Origin: JADKAV01 sp037045455
GTDB lineage: Bacteria; Actinomycetota; Actinomycetes; S36-B12; UBA10799
Direction: 5' to 3'
Length of the DNA stretch: 64,000 nt
NCBI GenBank assembly: GCA_037045455.1
Contig: JBAOIN010000016.1
Span: 186,001-250,000 of the forward strand
The notes beneath the pieces are model-generated. The model searched no databases, was not told the DNA's origin, and saw only the letters and a program-made list of their open reading frames with translations. Made by a program: the position numbers and the translations under genes. Positions 36,493 to 45,244 of the stretch are shown one piece after another; position 1 is the stretch's first letter, and every line of letters starts with the position of its first letter.

Positions 36493-36960
36493 TCAGTCGT
36501 CGTCTTCCTCGAGGTCTTCCAGCAAGTCTCGCAGCTCCCGGCGCAAGTAGTCGCGGGTCACGACGTCGCCCAGACCGATACGCAACGCGGCGATCTCACG
36601 AGCCAAGTACTCGGTGTCGGCGATCAGCCGCTCCGTGCGCTCGCGGTCCTCCTTGATCTGCACGCGGTCGCGGTCGTCCTGCCGGTTCTGGGCGAGCAGG
36701 ATCAGTGGGGCGGCGTAGGAGGCCTGCAGGCTCAACAGCAGCGTGAGGAAGATGAACGGGTACGGGTCGACCGGGTTGCGGCCGATCACGTTGTACATCA
36801 CCCAGGCGGCGATGGCAGCCGTCATCCAGGCGATGAACCGCCAGGAACCCAGGAAGCGTGCCACCCGCTCGGAGACCCGGCCGAACGTCTCCGGGTTCGG
36901 GGTGGGGCGGATGGACGGGCGGCCGCGGGCGGGCTGGTCCAGGCGCGAACGGTCAGCCAT
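36493..36960 (-). CDS. DUF1003 membrane protein
   Basis: 155 residues from ATG 36960. Two helices lie within FIAWMTAAIAAWVMYNVIG and PYPFIFLTLLLSLQASYAAPLILLAQNRQ, with the LSLQASYAAPLILLAQNRQ motif that defines DUF1003. A charged helical tail ends in EDLEEDDD. Function unknown. It overlaps the end of the MgtE-like gene by 8 bp and so is co-transcribed; this pair is conserved in actinobacteria. Confidence 0.88.
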   Translation of the reverse strand: MADRSRLDQPARGRPSIRPTPNPETFGRVSERVARFLGSWRFIAWMTAAIAAWVMYNVIGRNPVDPYPFIFLTLLLSLQASYAAPLILLAQNRQDDRDRVQIKEDRERTERLIADTEYLAREIAALRIGLGDVVTRDYLRRELRDLLEDLEEDDD

Positions 36961-38188
36961 CGGAGACCGCCTCCCGCCAGTTCTCACCGAGCAGATGGTC
37001 CAGCAGGTCGTCGACGGTGACCGTGCCCAGCAGATGACCGTTCTCGTCGACGATCGGCACAGCGACCAGGTTGTACGCCGCGAAGTAGCGGGTCAGTGTC
37101 TGCAGCGAGGTGTCGGGAGTCAGCGGGGCAAGGTCCTTGTCCACGACCCGCGAGACCAGGTCGCTGGGGGGCTCGCGCAACAGCCGCTGCCAGTGGACCA
37201 CGCCCAGGAACTTGCCGGTCGGGGTCTGCATCGGAGGGCGCACCACGTAGACCTGGGAGGCCAGCGCCGGGGAGAGGTCCGGGTTACGGATCTGGGCCAG
37301 CGCCTCGGCAACCGTCGCATCGGCACCCACGATCACGGGTTCCGGGCTCATCATGCCGCCTGCGCTGAGTTCGTCGTAGGTGAGCAACCGGCGCAGATCC
37401 TCGGCGTCCTCCGGCTCCACGAGTTCGAGCAGTTCCCGAGCCCGTTCCGGCGTCAGGTCACTGAGCAGGTCCACGGCGTCGTCGGGGTCCATTTCCTCCA
37501 GGACGTCGGCAACGCGCTCGTCCTCCAAGGCACTGATGATCTGGACCGCGTCGTGTTCGGGCATCTCCTCCAGGACGTCGGCCAACCGCTCGTCGTCCAG
37601 CGCCCGGGCGATCTCCAGGCGGCGCTTCTCCGGAAGGTCGTGCAACAGGCTCGCGACGTCCGCTGGGCGCATGTCGGCCAGCGATTCCAGCATGGTCTCG
37701 GTGGCTTGGTCCGGCTCCTGCGCAGACATGCCTGACAGTTCCGACCACGGGACCACCTGGGTCTGCCCGCGACGGGCCAGACCACGGGTGCCGCGCACGT
37801 AGGCCTCGGTGATCACCCAGTCCCGGCGGGCGTTCTGCTGCATGGCCAGATCGAGGATCTTGACCTTGTCGCCGCTGGTCCGCAGGGTCACCGTCCGGTC
37901 GAAGAGTTCGGCGACCGCCAGCGTCTCGCCCGGCCGCAGGCTGAACCGCCGCAGGTCCAGCACGCCGGTGATCACGATCTGGCCCACGTCGATCTTGGTG
38001 ACCCGGGTGATCGGCAGGAAGATCCGGCGGCGGGCGCCCACCTCGACCACCAGCCCGACCAGCCGCGGAGGGATCGCGCCGTACTGCAGCACGAGCACGA
38101 AATCGCGGACCTTGCCCAGCGGTTCACCGTTCGGGTCGAAGACGGCCGAGCCCCGCAAACGGGCGATGTAGGCGCGTGTGACCGTCAC
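36953..38188 (-). CDS. MgtE-like intracellular domain protein with PRC barrel and CBS pair
   Basis: 411 residues from GTG 38188. An N-terminal PRC-barrel (GSAVFDPNGEPLGKVRDFVLV) is followed by the helical MgtE_N superhelix (ADMRPADVASLLHDLPEKRRLEI, with repeated ADVLEEM units) and two CBS domains (MSPEPVIVGADATVAEAL, LVAVPIVDENGHLLGTV). The magnesium channel's membrane domain is absent, so it is a soluble regulator or sensor rather than a transporter. DUF1003 next door is the likely membrane partner. Confidence 0.9.
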   Translation of the reverse strand: MTVTRAYIARLRGSAVFDPNGEPLGKVRDFVLVLQYGAIPPRLVGLVVEVGARRRIFLPITRVTKIDVGQIVITGVLDLRRFSLRPGETLAVAELFDRTVTLRTSGDKVKILDLAMQQNARRDWVITEAYVRGTRGLARRGQTQVVPWSELSGMSAQEPDQATETMLESLADMRPADVASLLHDLPEKRRLEIARALDDERLADVLEEMPEHDAVQIISALEDERVADVLEEMDPDDAVDLLSDLTPERARELLELVEPEDAEDLRRLLTYDELSAGGMMSPEPVIVGADATVAEALAQIRNPDLSPALASQVYVVRPPMQTPTGKFLGVVHWQRLLREPPSDLVSRVVDKDLAPLTPDTSLQTLTRYFAAYNLVAVPIVDENGHLLGTVTVDDLLDHLLGENWREAVSDG

Positions 38189-38194
38189 GTGCGC

Positions 38195-38200
38195 AGGCTA
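38195..38200 (-). promoter_or_regulatory. -10 hexamer TAGCCT of the MgtE-like gene
   Basis: TAGCCT on the minus strand ends 6 nt before GTG 38188. Confidence 0.5.
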
Positions 38201-38273
38201 TCGAGAAACACCTGGTCACGGGCGCAGGCTATAGGGATCAGGTAACCTTGCCGCGGATCCGAGAGGCGGGCAA

Positions 38274-39009
38274 ATGCGGGTAGCACTGATCACAGCCCTA
38301 GTGGTGGCAGGAGTCGCTGGGTGCTCGAGCTCGGGTGACGACACCACGCCGAGTCCGTCGGCAAGTGAGGCCAGCCCGTCCGCGACTGCGACCGGCGCGC
38401 CCGTCGGCAAGGCCAACGGGGTCGAGAAACTGGGCCCGAAGCAGATCCTGAACCAGGCTCGGAAAGCGGCGCTGGATGCCCGCAGCGTGACGATGACCGG
38501 CAAGAGCCCGGCCGCTTCCCTGGAGCTGGCGGTGACGCAGGATGCCAGTGACGGCACCCGCTCCTCAGGGCGACACCACGCTGAAGACCCGGGTCGTCGA
38601 CGGTGTCATCTACGTCAAGGCCGACGAGGCCTACTGGGCGCAGGCCTTCACCAAGAAGAAGGCGAAGAAGATCGGCAACAAGTGGGTCGCGGGAGACCTG
38701 ACGAACCCGAAGTTGAAGTCGTTCAAACAGACCAGCACCATGAAGCCGCTGATGAACCAGTTCTTGGTCCTCAGCGGGACCGGTGAGGTGGGTGAGGTCG
38801 GTGTGGCCGCTGGCCAGCCGGCTGTCCCCATCACCAGCGACGCCGGCACGACGTGGGTGGCCACGACCGGCAAGCCGTACGTCCTGCAGATCACCAGCGC
38901 TCCGGAGACCGGCGAGGACGCCACCGTCGACTTCACCGAGTGGGACAAGAAGGTCGTCATCAAGGCCCCGCCCAAGAAGCAGACGATCAGTCTCGCCGAC
39001 CTCGCGTGA
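38274..39009 (+). CDS. LprG/LppX-like lipoprotein, one frameshift
   Basis: The N-terminus MRVALITALVVAGVAGCSSSGDD is a lipoprotein signal with the acylated Cys at residue 17. The frame breaks at CCC 38557-38559: removing one C gives DGTAPQGDTTLKTRVVDGV, continuing to IYVKADEAYWAQAF. The pattern ARSVTMTGKSPA...VDGVIYVKA, then PYVLQITSAPETGEDATVDFTEW is that of the LolA-like half-barrel lipid-binding lipoproteins LprG/LppX. It probably binds a lipid or glycolipid outside the membrane. It is followed by an overlapping transporter gene. Confidence 0.75.
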
Positions 39010-39873
39010 CCAGGCGGGACGCGTTCCTGCTGGTCGCTCGCGGTGCTCTGCGTGAGCGCGTCGGCACCTCTGATCGCCGCCTGCGCGGCCCCGGCGCTGG
39101 CGATCGCCATGTATCGCTGTCTGTTCGGCGCGGCCCTGACCGGCGCCTGGATGCTGGCCAGTCGCAGCGCTGTGACCGTCCCCGCTGGATGGGCGCGCAC
39201 GGCGTTGCCCGGTCTGGCGCTGGCCGCGCACTTCGCCGCCTGGATCCCCAGCCTGCGGTTCACCAGCGTCGCGTTGAGCACGGCGATGATCTCGACGCAG
39301 CCCGTGTGGTCGGCCTTGATCGCCCGTATCACCGGCCGGCTGGTCTGGGCCGGTGTCGCGATCAGTGTGGCCGGCGTCCTGGTGCTGACCGGCTTCGGTG
39401 GCCACCTGGACGGCCGCAATCTCTTCGGCATGGCTCTGGCGCTGCTCGGCGCGATGCTGGCTGCCGTCTACGTCGCGTTCGGGGAGCGGGTGCGGGCGGT
39501 GACGGACATCGGCTCCTACACGACCGTGGTCTACGGTGCGGCTGCCGCGGTTCTGCTGGCGGTCTGCCTGCTGTTCCGGATCCCGTTGGGCGGCTACACC
39601 GCGCGGGACTGGTGGTTGATCGCCGCGATCACGGTCGTCGCGCAGATCGGTGGGCATTCCGCGATGAATGCCGTCGTGCACCGGGTGTCGGCCACGGTCG
39701 TGAGCACTGCGATCCTGTTCGAAGCGCCCGGTGCGACCATCCTGGCGGCGCTGTTCCTCGGCCAGAGCGTGGGGTTGTCACTGGTGCTCGGACTCGCGGT
39801 GATGCTGGTGGGGCTGGTGCTGGTGGTGCGCGGGATGCGGCCCCGCGCCAACGCCGTCGAGTCGGGGGTTTAG
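39006..39873 (+). CDS. EamA/DMT-family transporter, probable one-base insertion
   Basis: About 288 residues. GTG 39006 overlaps the lipoprotein stop (GTGA). Reading TRRDAFLLVA then skipping an extra C at 39039 joins AVLCVSASAPLIAACAAPALAIAMYRCLFGAAL, the first helices of an EamA protein. Ten helices in two repeats follow, with the family's VALSTAMISTQPVWSALIA and VVSTAILFEAPGATILAALFLGQ at the ends of each EamA unit. It probably exports amino acids or metabolites; the substrate cannot be told. Confidence 0.82.
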
Positions 39874-39945
39874 GCGCGGGGTAGATGTGACCCGTCTTCA
39901 GAATTGTCAGAGATGAGCAACCGGCCACCTTTGCCGCCGGGGGTC

Positions 39946-39961
39946 TGATCAGCGCTGATCA
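39946..39961. promoter_or_regulatory. Perfect 16-bp palindrome upstream of the CitE-like gene
   Basis: TGATCAGCGCTGATCA is exactly self-complementary and occupies the -35 area of the leaderless promoter whose -10 is at 39971. Its size and position fit an operator for a dimeric regulator. Confidence 0.5.
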
Positions 39962-39970
39962 TGGCCTGGC

Positions 39971-39976
39971 TACCGT
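39971..39976 (+). promoter_or_regulatory. -10 hexamer TACCGT of the CitE-like gene
   Basis: TACCGT ends 6 nt before ATG 39983. Confidence 0.5.
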
Positions 39977-39982
39977 GGAATC

Positions 39983-40949
39983 ATGACTGAGCCCCGCCAA
40001 CTTCGCAGCCGTCGTTCCAACCTGGCCGTCCCGGGCAGCAGCCCGAAGATGCTGGAGAAGGCCAAGGGCCTGCCGGCCGACCAGGTGTTCATGGACATCG
40101 AGGACGCCGTCGCGCCGATCGCCAAGCCCGACGCCCGTAAGAACATCGTCGCCGCACTCAACGAGGGTGGGTACGAGGACAAGGTGCGTGTGGTCCGGGT
40201 CAACGACTGGACCACCCAGTGGACCTACGCCGACGTCGTGGAGGTCGTCGAGGGTGCCGGGCAGAACCTCGATTGCATCATGCTGCCCAAGGTCCAGACT
40301 CCCGAGCAGGTCGTCGCGCTGGACATGCTGCTCACCCAGATCGAGAAGTCGATGGGCTTCGAGGTCGGCCGGATCGGCATTGAGGCGCAGATCGAGAACG
40401 CGCTCGGGCTGCTGAACGTCGACAAGATCGCCACTGCCAGCCAGCGCGTGGAGACCATCATCTTCGGCCCGGCGGACTTCATGGCCAGCATCAACATGAA
40501 GTCGCTGGTCGTCGGTGAGCAGCCCCCCGGCTACGACGTGGGCGACGCCTACCACCACATCCTGATGAGCATCCTGATGGCGGCCCGCGCCCACGACAAG
40601 CTCGCGATCGACGGCCCGTACCTGCAGATCAAGGACGTCGAGGGCTACAAGCGCGTGGCGCGGGCGCAGCGCGGCGCTCGGCTTCGACGGCAAGTGGGTA
40701 CTCCACCCCGGCCAGGTCGAGGCCGCCAACGAGGTGTTCAGCCCGCGGCAGGAGGACTACGACCACGCCGAGCTGATCCTGGACGCCTACGAGTACTACA
40801 CCTCCGCCGAGGGCGGCGCCAAGGGCGCGGTCATGCTCGGCGACGAGATGATCGACGAGGCCAGCCGCAAGATGGCCCTGGTGATCTCGGCCAAGGGCCG
40901 CGCCGCAGGCATGCAGCGGACGAAGACGTTCGAGCCGCCGGCGGGCTGA
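39983..40949 (+). CDS. CitE-like CoA-ester lyase (HpcH/HpaI family), one frameshift
   Basis: About 322 residues. RSNLAVPGSSPKMLEKAKGLPADQVFMDIEDAV is the CitE/malyl-CoA lyase opening. VRVNDW, CIMLPKVQTPEQV, GIEAQIENALG (metal Glu) and IIFGPADFMAS (metal Asp) follow. A gained G at 40662-40664 breaks the frame; without it KRVARRSAALGFDGKWVLHP continues, the C-terminal motif. Such enzymes split or form beta-methylmalyl-CoA, malyl-CoA or citramalyl-CoA. The acyl-CoA dehydrogenase 3 kb downstream may belong to the same CoA-thioester pathway. Confidence 0.88.
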
Positions 40950-41016
40950 GCGCGCGGTTGTCGTACTCCCGGCAGCAAGCGACCCGATCGGGGGCGTGGA
41001 CGGGGCCATTGCCGAA

Positions 41017-41063
41017 GGCTTTGTGACTGTGCGACCAGTTCTTGGTCTGTGCGTCACAAAGCC
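41017..41063. repeat. Two-tier palindrome in the 323-bp gap before the glycosidase pair
   Basis: GGCTTTGTGAC (41017-41027) pairs perfectly with GTCACAAAGCC (41053-41063). Inside, GACCA and TGGTC form a second stem around GTTCT, and the unpaired TGTGC is the same on both sides. The rest of 40950-41272 shows no gene. Confidence 0.65.
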
Positions 41064-41272
41064 GCTTGTGCAACGCCGCCAGGAACCTGGCCGGACCGTC
41101 ACAACCGCACCATTCCGGGCATATCGGTCTGACGAACCCGAGTCATTCCAGTGCGGACAGGTTCGCCACGCGCAACGAACAGGTCACAACTGCTTGGGAA
41201 CACTCGCGCACCTGCCGACGTCTCACAAGGGGGCATGTGAGGATAAGCGGAACGCGTTGTGAAGGGTGCAGT

Positions 41273-42589
41273 ATGCGGTTTCTGAAGTCTGTGGCGCTGG
41301 CCGGCGCTGCGGTGGTCATGGCCAGTGGCACAGCGGTCGCGGCGCCACCCGAGTTGCCGACCCCGCCCAAGCCGAAGTTCACCAAGACCGTGCAGCCCAG
41401 CCTGTTCGGCATGCACGTGCATGACTTGAGCAACCCGGTGCCCGAGGTGAACCAGAAGTTCGGCGCGATCCGGATCTGGGACAACGGGGTGCGTTGGGAT
41501 CAGGTCAACACCGCGCAGGATGTCTACGACTGGACCCTGATGGACCAGGTCGTCACGAACGCCGAGGCGACCGGTGCCAAGGAGATCATGTACGTCCTCG
41601 GGTCGACGCCGCAGTGGCTGGCCACCGACTTCAGCGTGGACAACTACCTCGATGCACCGGGTGCGAATTCCAAGCCCGCCAGCCTCGCAGAGTGGGACAA
41701 GTGGGTACGCGCCGTGGTCCAGCGGTACCGAGGGCGCATCGATTCCTACCAAGTCTGGAACGAGGTCAACTTCTCCTCGTTCTGGAACGGCAGCGAGGCG
41801 CAGATGGTGGAGCTGACCCGTCGCGCCGCCAAGATCGTGCACGCCGAGGATCCAGGCGCCGAGGTGGTCACCGGTTCGGCGATCGTGCGGCAGTCCAAGA
41901 AAGTCGGAAAGCAGGCCGCTGCGATCTCCACCAAGTCGTTCTTCTACAACTACATGCGTGGGCTGAAGAACAAGAAGGTGAAGTTCGACGCCGTGGGCAT
42001 GCACTTGTACCCCTGGTACAAGGCCGGCCCCGGTGACGGCACGCCGTTCGATCGCGAGACTGGCGCCTCCAATGCCCAGGAGGTGCTCGACCACTTCAAG
42101 TTCAAGCAGCCCATGTACGACACGGAGATGGCCTACGGCAACCGCCGCGACAACGGCTGGCCGCGTAAGGTGCTGCCGGCCAAGCTCGGAGCTGCCTACC
42201 TTGCCCAGACCTACATCTACGGCATGGTCAACAACGTGCCGCAGGTGTACTGGTACGGCTGGGACGACCACGTGCTCGGCGTGGACGTGACCAGTCCGAA
42301 GACTGGCAGAATCCTGGCTCCCGGGATCGCCTACAACACCGTCATGAACTGGATGTCCTACGCCAAGATCGGCGGCTGCGCGACGACCAAAGGTGTGAAC
42401 ACCTGCCTGATCCGGCAGAAGGGCCAGCGGCAGTATCTGGTGTTCCGCAACAGCAAGGCGTACAAGACATACACCGTGAGCAAGAAGTGGAAGGTCAATC
42501 AGGTGTGCGATCTCACTGACAAGTGCAAGTCGCTGAAGTCCAACCGCCGTTTGCGGGTCGGCATCTCGCCTTTGCTGGTCACGCCATGA
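41273..42589 (+). CDS. Secreted glycosidase-like protein, clan GH-A, paralogue 1
   Basis: 438 residues from ATG 41273 with GAAGGG upstream. Signal peptide at 1-24 (FLKSVALAGAAVVMASGTAVA). The barrel begins FGAIRIWDNGVRWDQVN; acid/base E164 lies in YQVWNEVN and the nucleophile candidate E285 in MYDTEMAYG, the spacing of GH39/GH5-like retaining enzymes. VPQVYWYGWDDH is another barrel-edge motif. The last 70 residues (GGCATTKGVNTCLIRQKGQRQYLVFRNSKAYKTYTV) form a small two-disulfide beta domain. The substrate is unknown. The next gene overlaps by ATGA. Confidence 0.82.
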   Translation: MRFLKSVALAGAAVVMASGTAVAAPPELPTPPKPKFTKTVQPSLFGMHVHDLSNPVPEVNQKFGAIRIWDNGVRWDQVNTAQDVYDWTLMDQVVTNAEATGAKEIMYVLGSTPQWLATDFSVDNYLDAPGANSKPASLAEWDKWVRAVVQRYRGRIDSYQVWNEVNFSSFWNGSEAQMVELTRRAAKIVHAEDPGAEVVTGSAIVRQSKKVGKQAAAISTKSFFYNYMRGLKNKKVKFDAVGMHLYPWYKAGPGDGTPFDRETGASNAQEVLDHFKFKQPMYDTEMAYGNRRDNGWPRKVLPAKLGAAYLAQTYIYGMVNNVPQVYWYGWDDHVLGVDVTSPKTGRILAPGIAYNTVMNWMSYAKIGGCATTKGVNTCLIRQKGQRQYLVFRNSKAYKTYTVSKKWKVNQVCDLTDKCKSLKSNRRLRVGISPLLVTP

Positions 42590-43893
42590 TCAGGGCGATC
42601 GCTGCGGCTGTGGCATTTGCGCTGCTGCCTGCTGTTCCGGCGGTTGCCGCCCCGCCGACGCTCCCGACTCCGAAGGGTACGTACGGCGCGAAACTTGACG
42701 CCGGCCTGCTGGGCCAGCACGTGCACTACTTGTCCAACGAGGGCATCAACACCACCCAGAAGTTCGGGGCGATCCGGATCTGGGACAACGGCGTGCGCTG
42801 GGACCAGATCAACACTGCGCCCGGCGTCTACGACTGGACTCTGCTGGACCGCGTCGTCGACAACGCCACCGCGGTTGGCGCCAAGCAGATCGTGTACGTC
42901 CTGGGCGGCACCCCGCAATGGGCGGCCAAGTACCCGACGGCGGACTTCAACTACTACTTCGGACCTGGTACCGCGAGCGTGCCCAACAACATCGAGGACT
43001 GGAAGACCTGGGTGCGGGCGGTCGCGCAGCGGTACAAGGGCCGGATCACCGCCTACCAACCGTGGAACGAAGCGAACCTGTCAGCGATGTTCTACGCCGG
43101 GGGTGGGGACACGGCGGCGCCGATGGCCGACCTGACGCAGGCCGCCAAGCAGGTGCTCGACGAGGTGGACCCGGCCGCGACGTTCACCACCGCTTCCAGC
43201 ACAGTCATCCAGACCAAGAACTACGTGAAGTCGGGGTGGTTCACTCGCTACTTGAAGGCATTGAAGGCTCGCGGGGTCAAGCCCGACACGGTCTCCGTGC
43301 ACCTCTACCCGTGGCTCAAGCAGGGACCCGGCAATGGCAACCTCAAGCAGCGTGAGCAGGGTCTGGCGATGGCCAAGCAGGTGATGGCCAACACCGGCTT
43401 CAAGAAGTACTCGATCTGGGACACCGAGATGAACTACGGCAATATGCGCGACACATCGTTCAACCAGTGGCCGAAGAAGAAGTACAGCCAGAAGCAGGGC
43501 GCGGCCTACCTGGCGCAGACGTACCTGTACTCGCTGAGCAACGGCGTGTCCCAGGTCTACTGGTACGGCTGGGACGACTGGGGTCTGGGCGTGTGGGAGA
43601 CCTCGAAGTCCGGGCGCATCCTGCAGCCCGGCGAGGCGTACAACACGCTGATGCAGTGGCTGCCGGGCGCCAAGAACGGCGGGTGCACCCCGATCGGGTC
43701 GATTTCCACTTGCACGATCAAGCGCGGGGCTCGCAAGCAGTTCCTTGTGTTCCGGGCGACTCCCGCCACCAAGACCTACACCGTGCCCAGCACGTGGAAG
43801 GTACGGCAGGCGTGCACTGTGCTGGACTCCTGCAAGCCCATCCGCAACGGCCGGGTCAAGGTCGGCCAGTCGCCGCTGTTGCTCACGAAGTAG
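42586..43893 (+). CDS. Secreted glycosidase-like protein, clan GH-A, paralogue 2
   Basis: 435 residues. ATG 42586 lies in the ATGA overlap with paralogue 1, so the two are translationally coupled. Signal peptide IRAIAAAVAFALLPAVPAVA. The same landmarks recur: FGAIRIWDNGVRWDQIN, E162 in YQPWNEAN, E281 in WDTEMNYG, QVYWYGWDDWG and the cysteine tail GGCTPIGSISTCTIKRGARKQFLVF. Identity to paralogue 1 is high along the whole length by eye. Loops around the cleft differ (ADFNYYFGPGTA versus VDNYLDAPGA), suggesting related but distinct substrates. Confidence 0.82.
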   Translation: MIRAIAAAVAFALLPAVPAVAAPPTLPTPKGTYGAKLDAGLLGQHVHYLSNEGINTTQKFGAIRIWDNGVRWDQINTAPGVYDWTLLDRVVDNATAVGAKQIVYVLGGTPQWAAKYPTADFNYYFGPGTASVPNNIEDWKTWVRAVAQRYKGRITAYQPWNEANLSAMFYAGGGDTAAPMADLTQAAKQVLDEVDPAATFTTASSTVIQTKNYVKSGWFTRYLKALKARGVKPDTVSVHLYPWLKQGPGNGNLKQREQGLAMAKQVMANTGFKKYSIWDTEMNYGNMRDTSFNQWPKKKYSQKQGAAYLAQTYLYSLSNGVSQVYWYGWDDWGLGVWETSKSGRILQPGEAYNTLMQWLPGAKNGGCTPIGSISTCTIKRGARKQFLVFRATPATKTYTVPSTWKVRQACTVLDSCKPIRNGRVKVGQSPLLLTK

Positions 43894-43903
43894 CAGCCGT
43901 TTG

Positions 43904-43960
43904 AGCCCAGTTGTTCACTTCTAGCCTCGAGGCTGCGGGCCAGAAGTGAACAAGCGGGCT
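43904..43960. repeat. Long-arm palindrome after the glycosidase pair
   Basis: TTGTTCACTTCT (43911-43922) pairs perfectly with AGAAGTGAACAA (43942-43953). Outer AGCCC/GGGCT extend it across a 2-nt bulge, and AGCCTCGAGGCT inside is itself a perfect 12-bp palindrome. It begins 11 nt after the stop codon. Confidence 0.75.
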
Positions 43961-44029
43961 AGAACCCTGCCCGTTTCGGCGCGGCACCCCGGTGGGATAC
44001 TGCCGAATAGGCACCCATTGGAGGCGATC

Positions 44030-45237
44030 ATGGCCCGTTTGGCGCAGACCGAAGGCTTGACCGATGTGCAACAGGAGATCCTGTCCGCGGTCCACGATTT
44101 CGTCGAGAACGAGATCATTCCCAATGCCCAGCGGCTCGAGCACGCTGACGAGTACCCCACGGAGATCGTCGAGGGTATGAAGGAGATGGGGATCTTCGGG
44201 CTGATGATCCCCGAGGAGTACGGCGGCCTGGGCGAGTCCCTGCTGACCTACGCGCTGTGCGTCGAGGAGATCGCGCGCGGCTGGATGAGCGTCTCCGGCA
44301 TCATCAACACCCACTTCATCGTCGCCTACATGGTCATGCAGCACGGCACAGATGCCCAGAAGAAGGACTTCCTGCCTCGCATGGCCACCGGGGAGCTGCG
44401 GGGGTCGTTCTCAATGTCCGAGCCGGGCTGCGGTTCCGACGTCTCGGCCATCCAGTCCAAGGCCGTGCGCGACGGTGACTCCTACGTGCTCAACGGCCAG
44501 AAGATGTGGCTGACCAACGGGGGGTCCGTCCACGCTGTCGCGCGGTGCTGGTGCGCACCGACGCCGAGGCCGACGACAGCGCCAGCGTCTACAAGAAGAT
44601 GAGCACGTTCCTGATCGAGAAGCCGCAGGGCTTCGGCGAGGTGCTGCCCGGTCTGACCATCCCCGGCAAGATCGAGAAGATGGGCTACAAGGGCGTGGAC
44701 ACCACCGAGATGGTGTTCCAGGACTTCCGTCTTCCGGCTGACGCGCTGCTCGGCGGTGAGCCCGGTCGCGGCTTCTACCAGATGATGGACGGCGTCGAGG
44801 TCGGCCGCGTGAACGTCGCGGCGCGGGCCTGCGGCTTGGCCAACCGCGCGTTCGAGCTCGGTGTCGACTACGCCCAGCAGCGCGTGACGTTCGGCAAGCA
44901 GATCGCCGAGCACCAGGCCGTCGGTTTCCGGCTGGCGGAGATGGCCACCAAGGTCGAGGCTGCGCACCTGATGATGGTCCGCGCCGCGCGCACGAAGGAC
45001 TCCGGTGCCCGCAACGACCTGGAAGCTGGCATGGCCAAATACCTGGCCAGTGAGTACTGCAAGGAGGTCGTCGAGGACTCGTTCCGCATCCACGGCGGCT
45101 ACGGCTACTCCAAGGAGTACGAGATCGAGCGGCTGTACCGCGAGGCTCCGATGCTGCTGATCGGCGAGGGCACCGCGGACATCCAGCGCATGATCATCGC
45201 GCGGCGGCTGCTGGAGGAGTACAAGCTCCGCGGCTGA
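44030..45237 (+). CDS. Acyl-CoA dehydrogenase, one frameshift
   Basis: About 402 residues from ATG 44030 (TGGAGGCG upstream). FGLMIPEEYGGLGES, GSFSMSEPGCGSDVSAIQSKAVRDGDSYVLNGQKMWLTNGG and the later EYEIERLYREAPMLLIGEGTADIQRMIIAR are standard for the family. The frame breaks near 44541-44545; restoring one G gives VHAVAAVLVRTDAEADDSA. The catalytic glutamate position is in the LIGEGTADIQ segment. An FAD enzyme that desaturates an acyl-CoA thioester; chain specificity cannot be read. Confidence 0.9.
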
Positions 45238-45244
45238 CGGGGGC

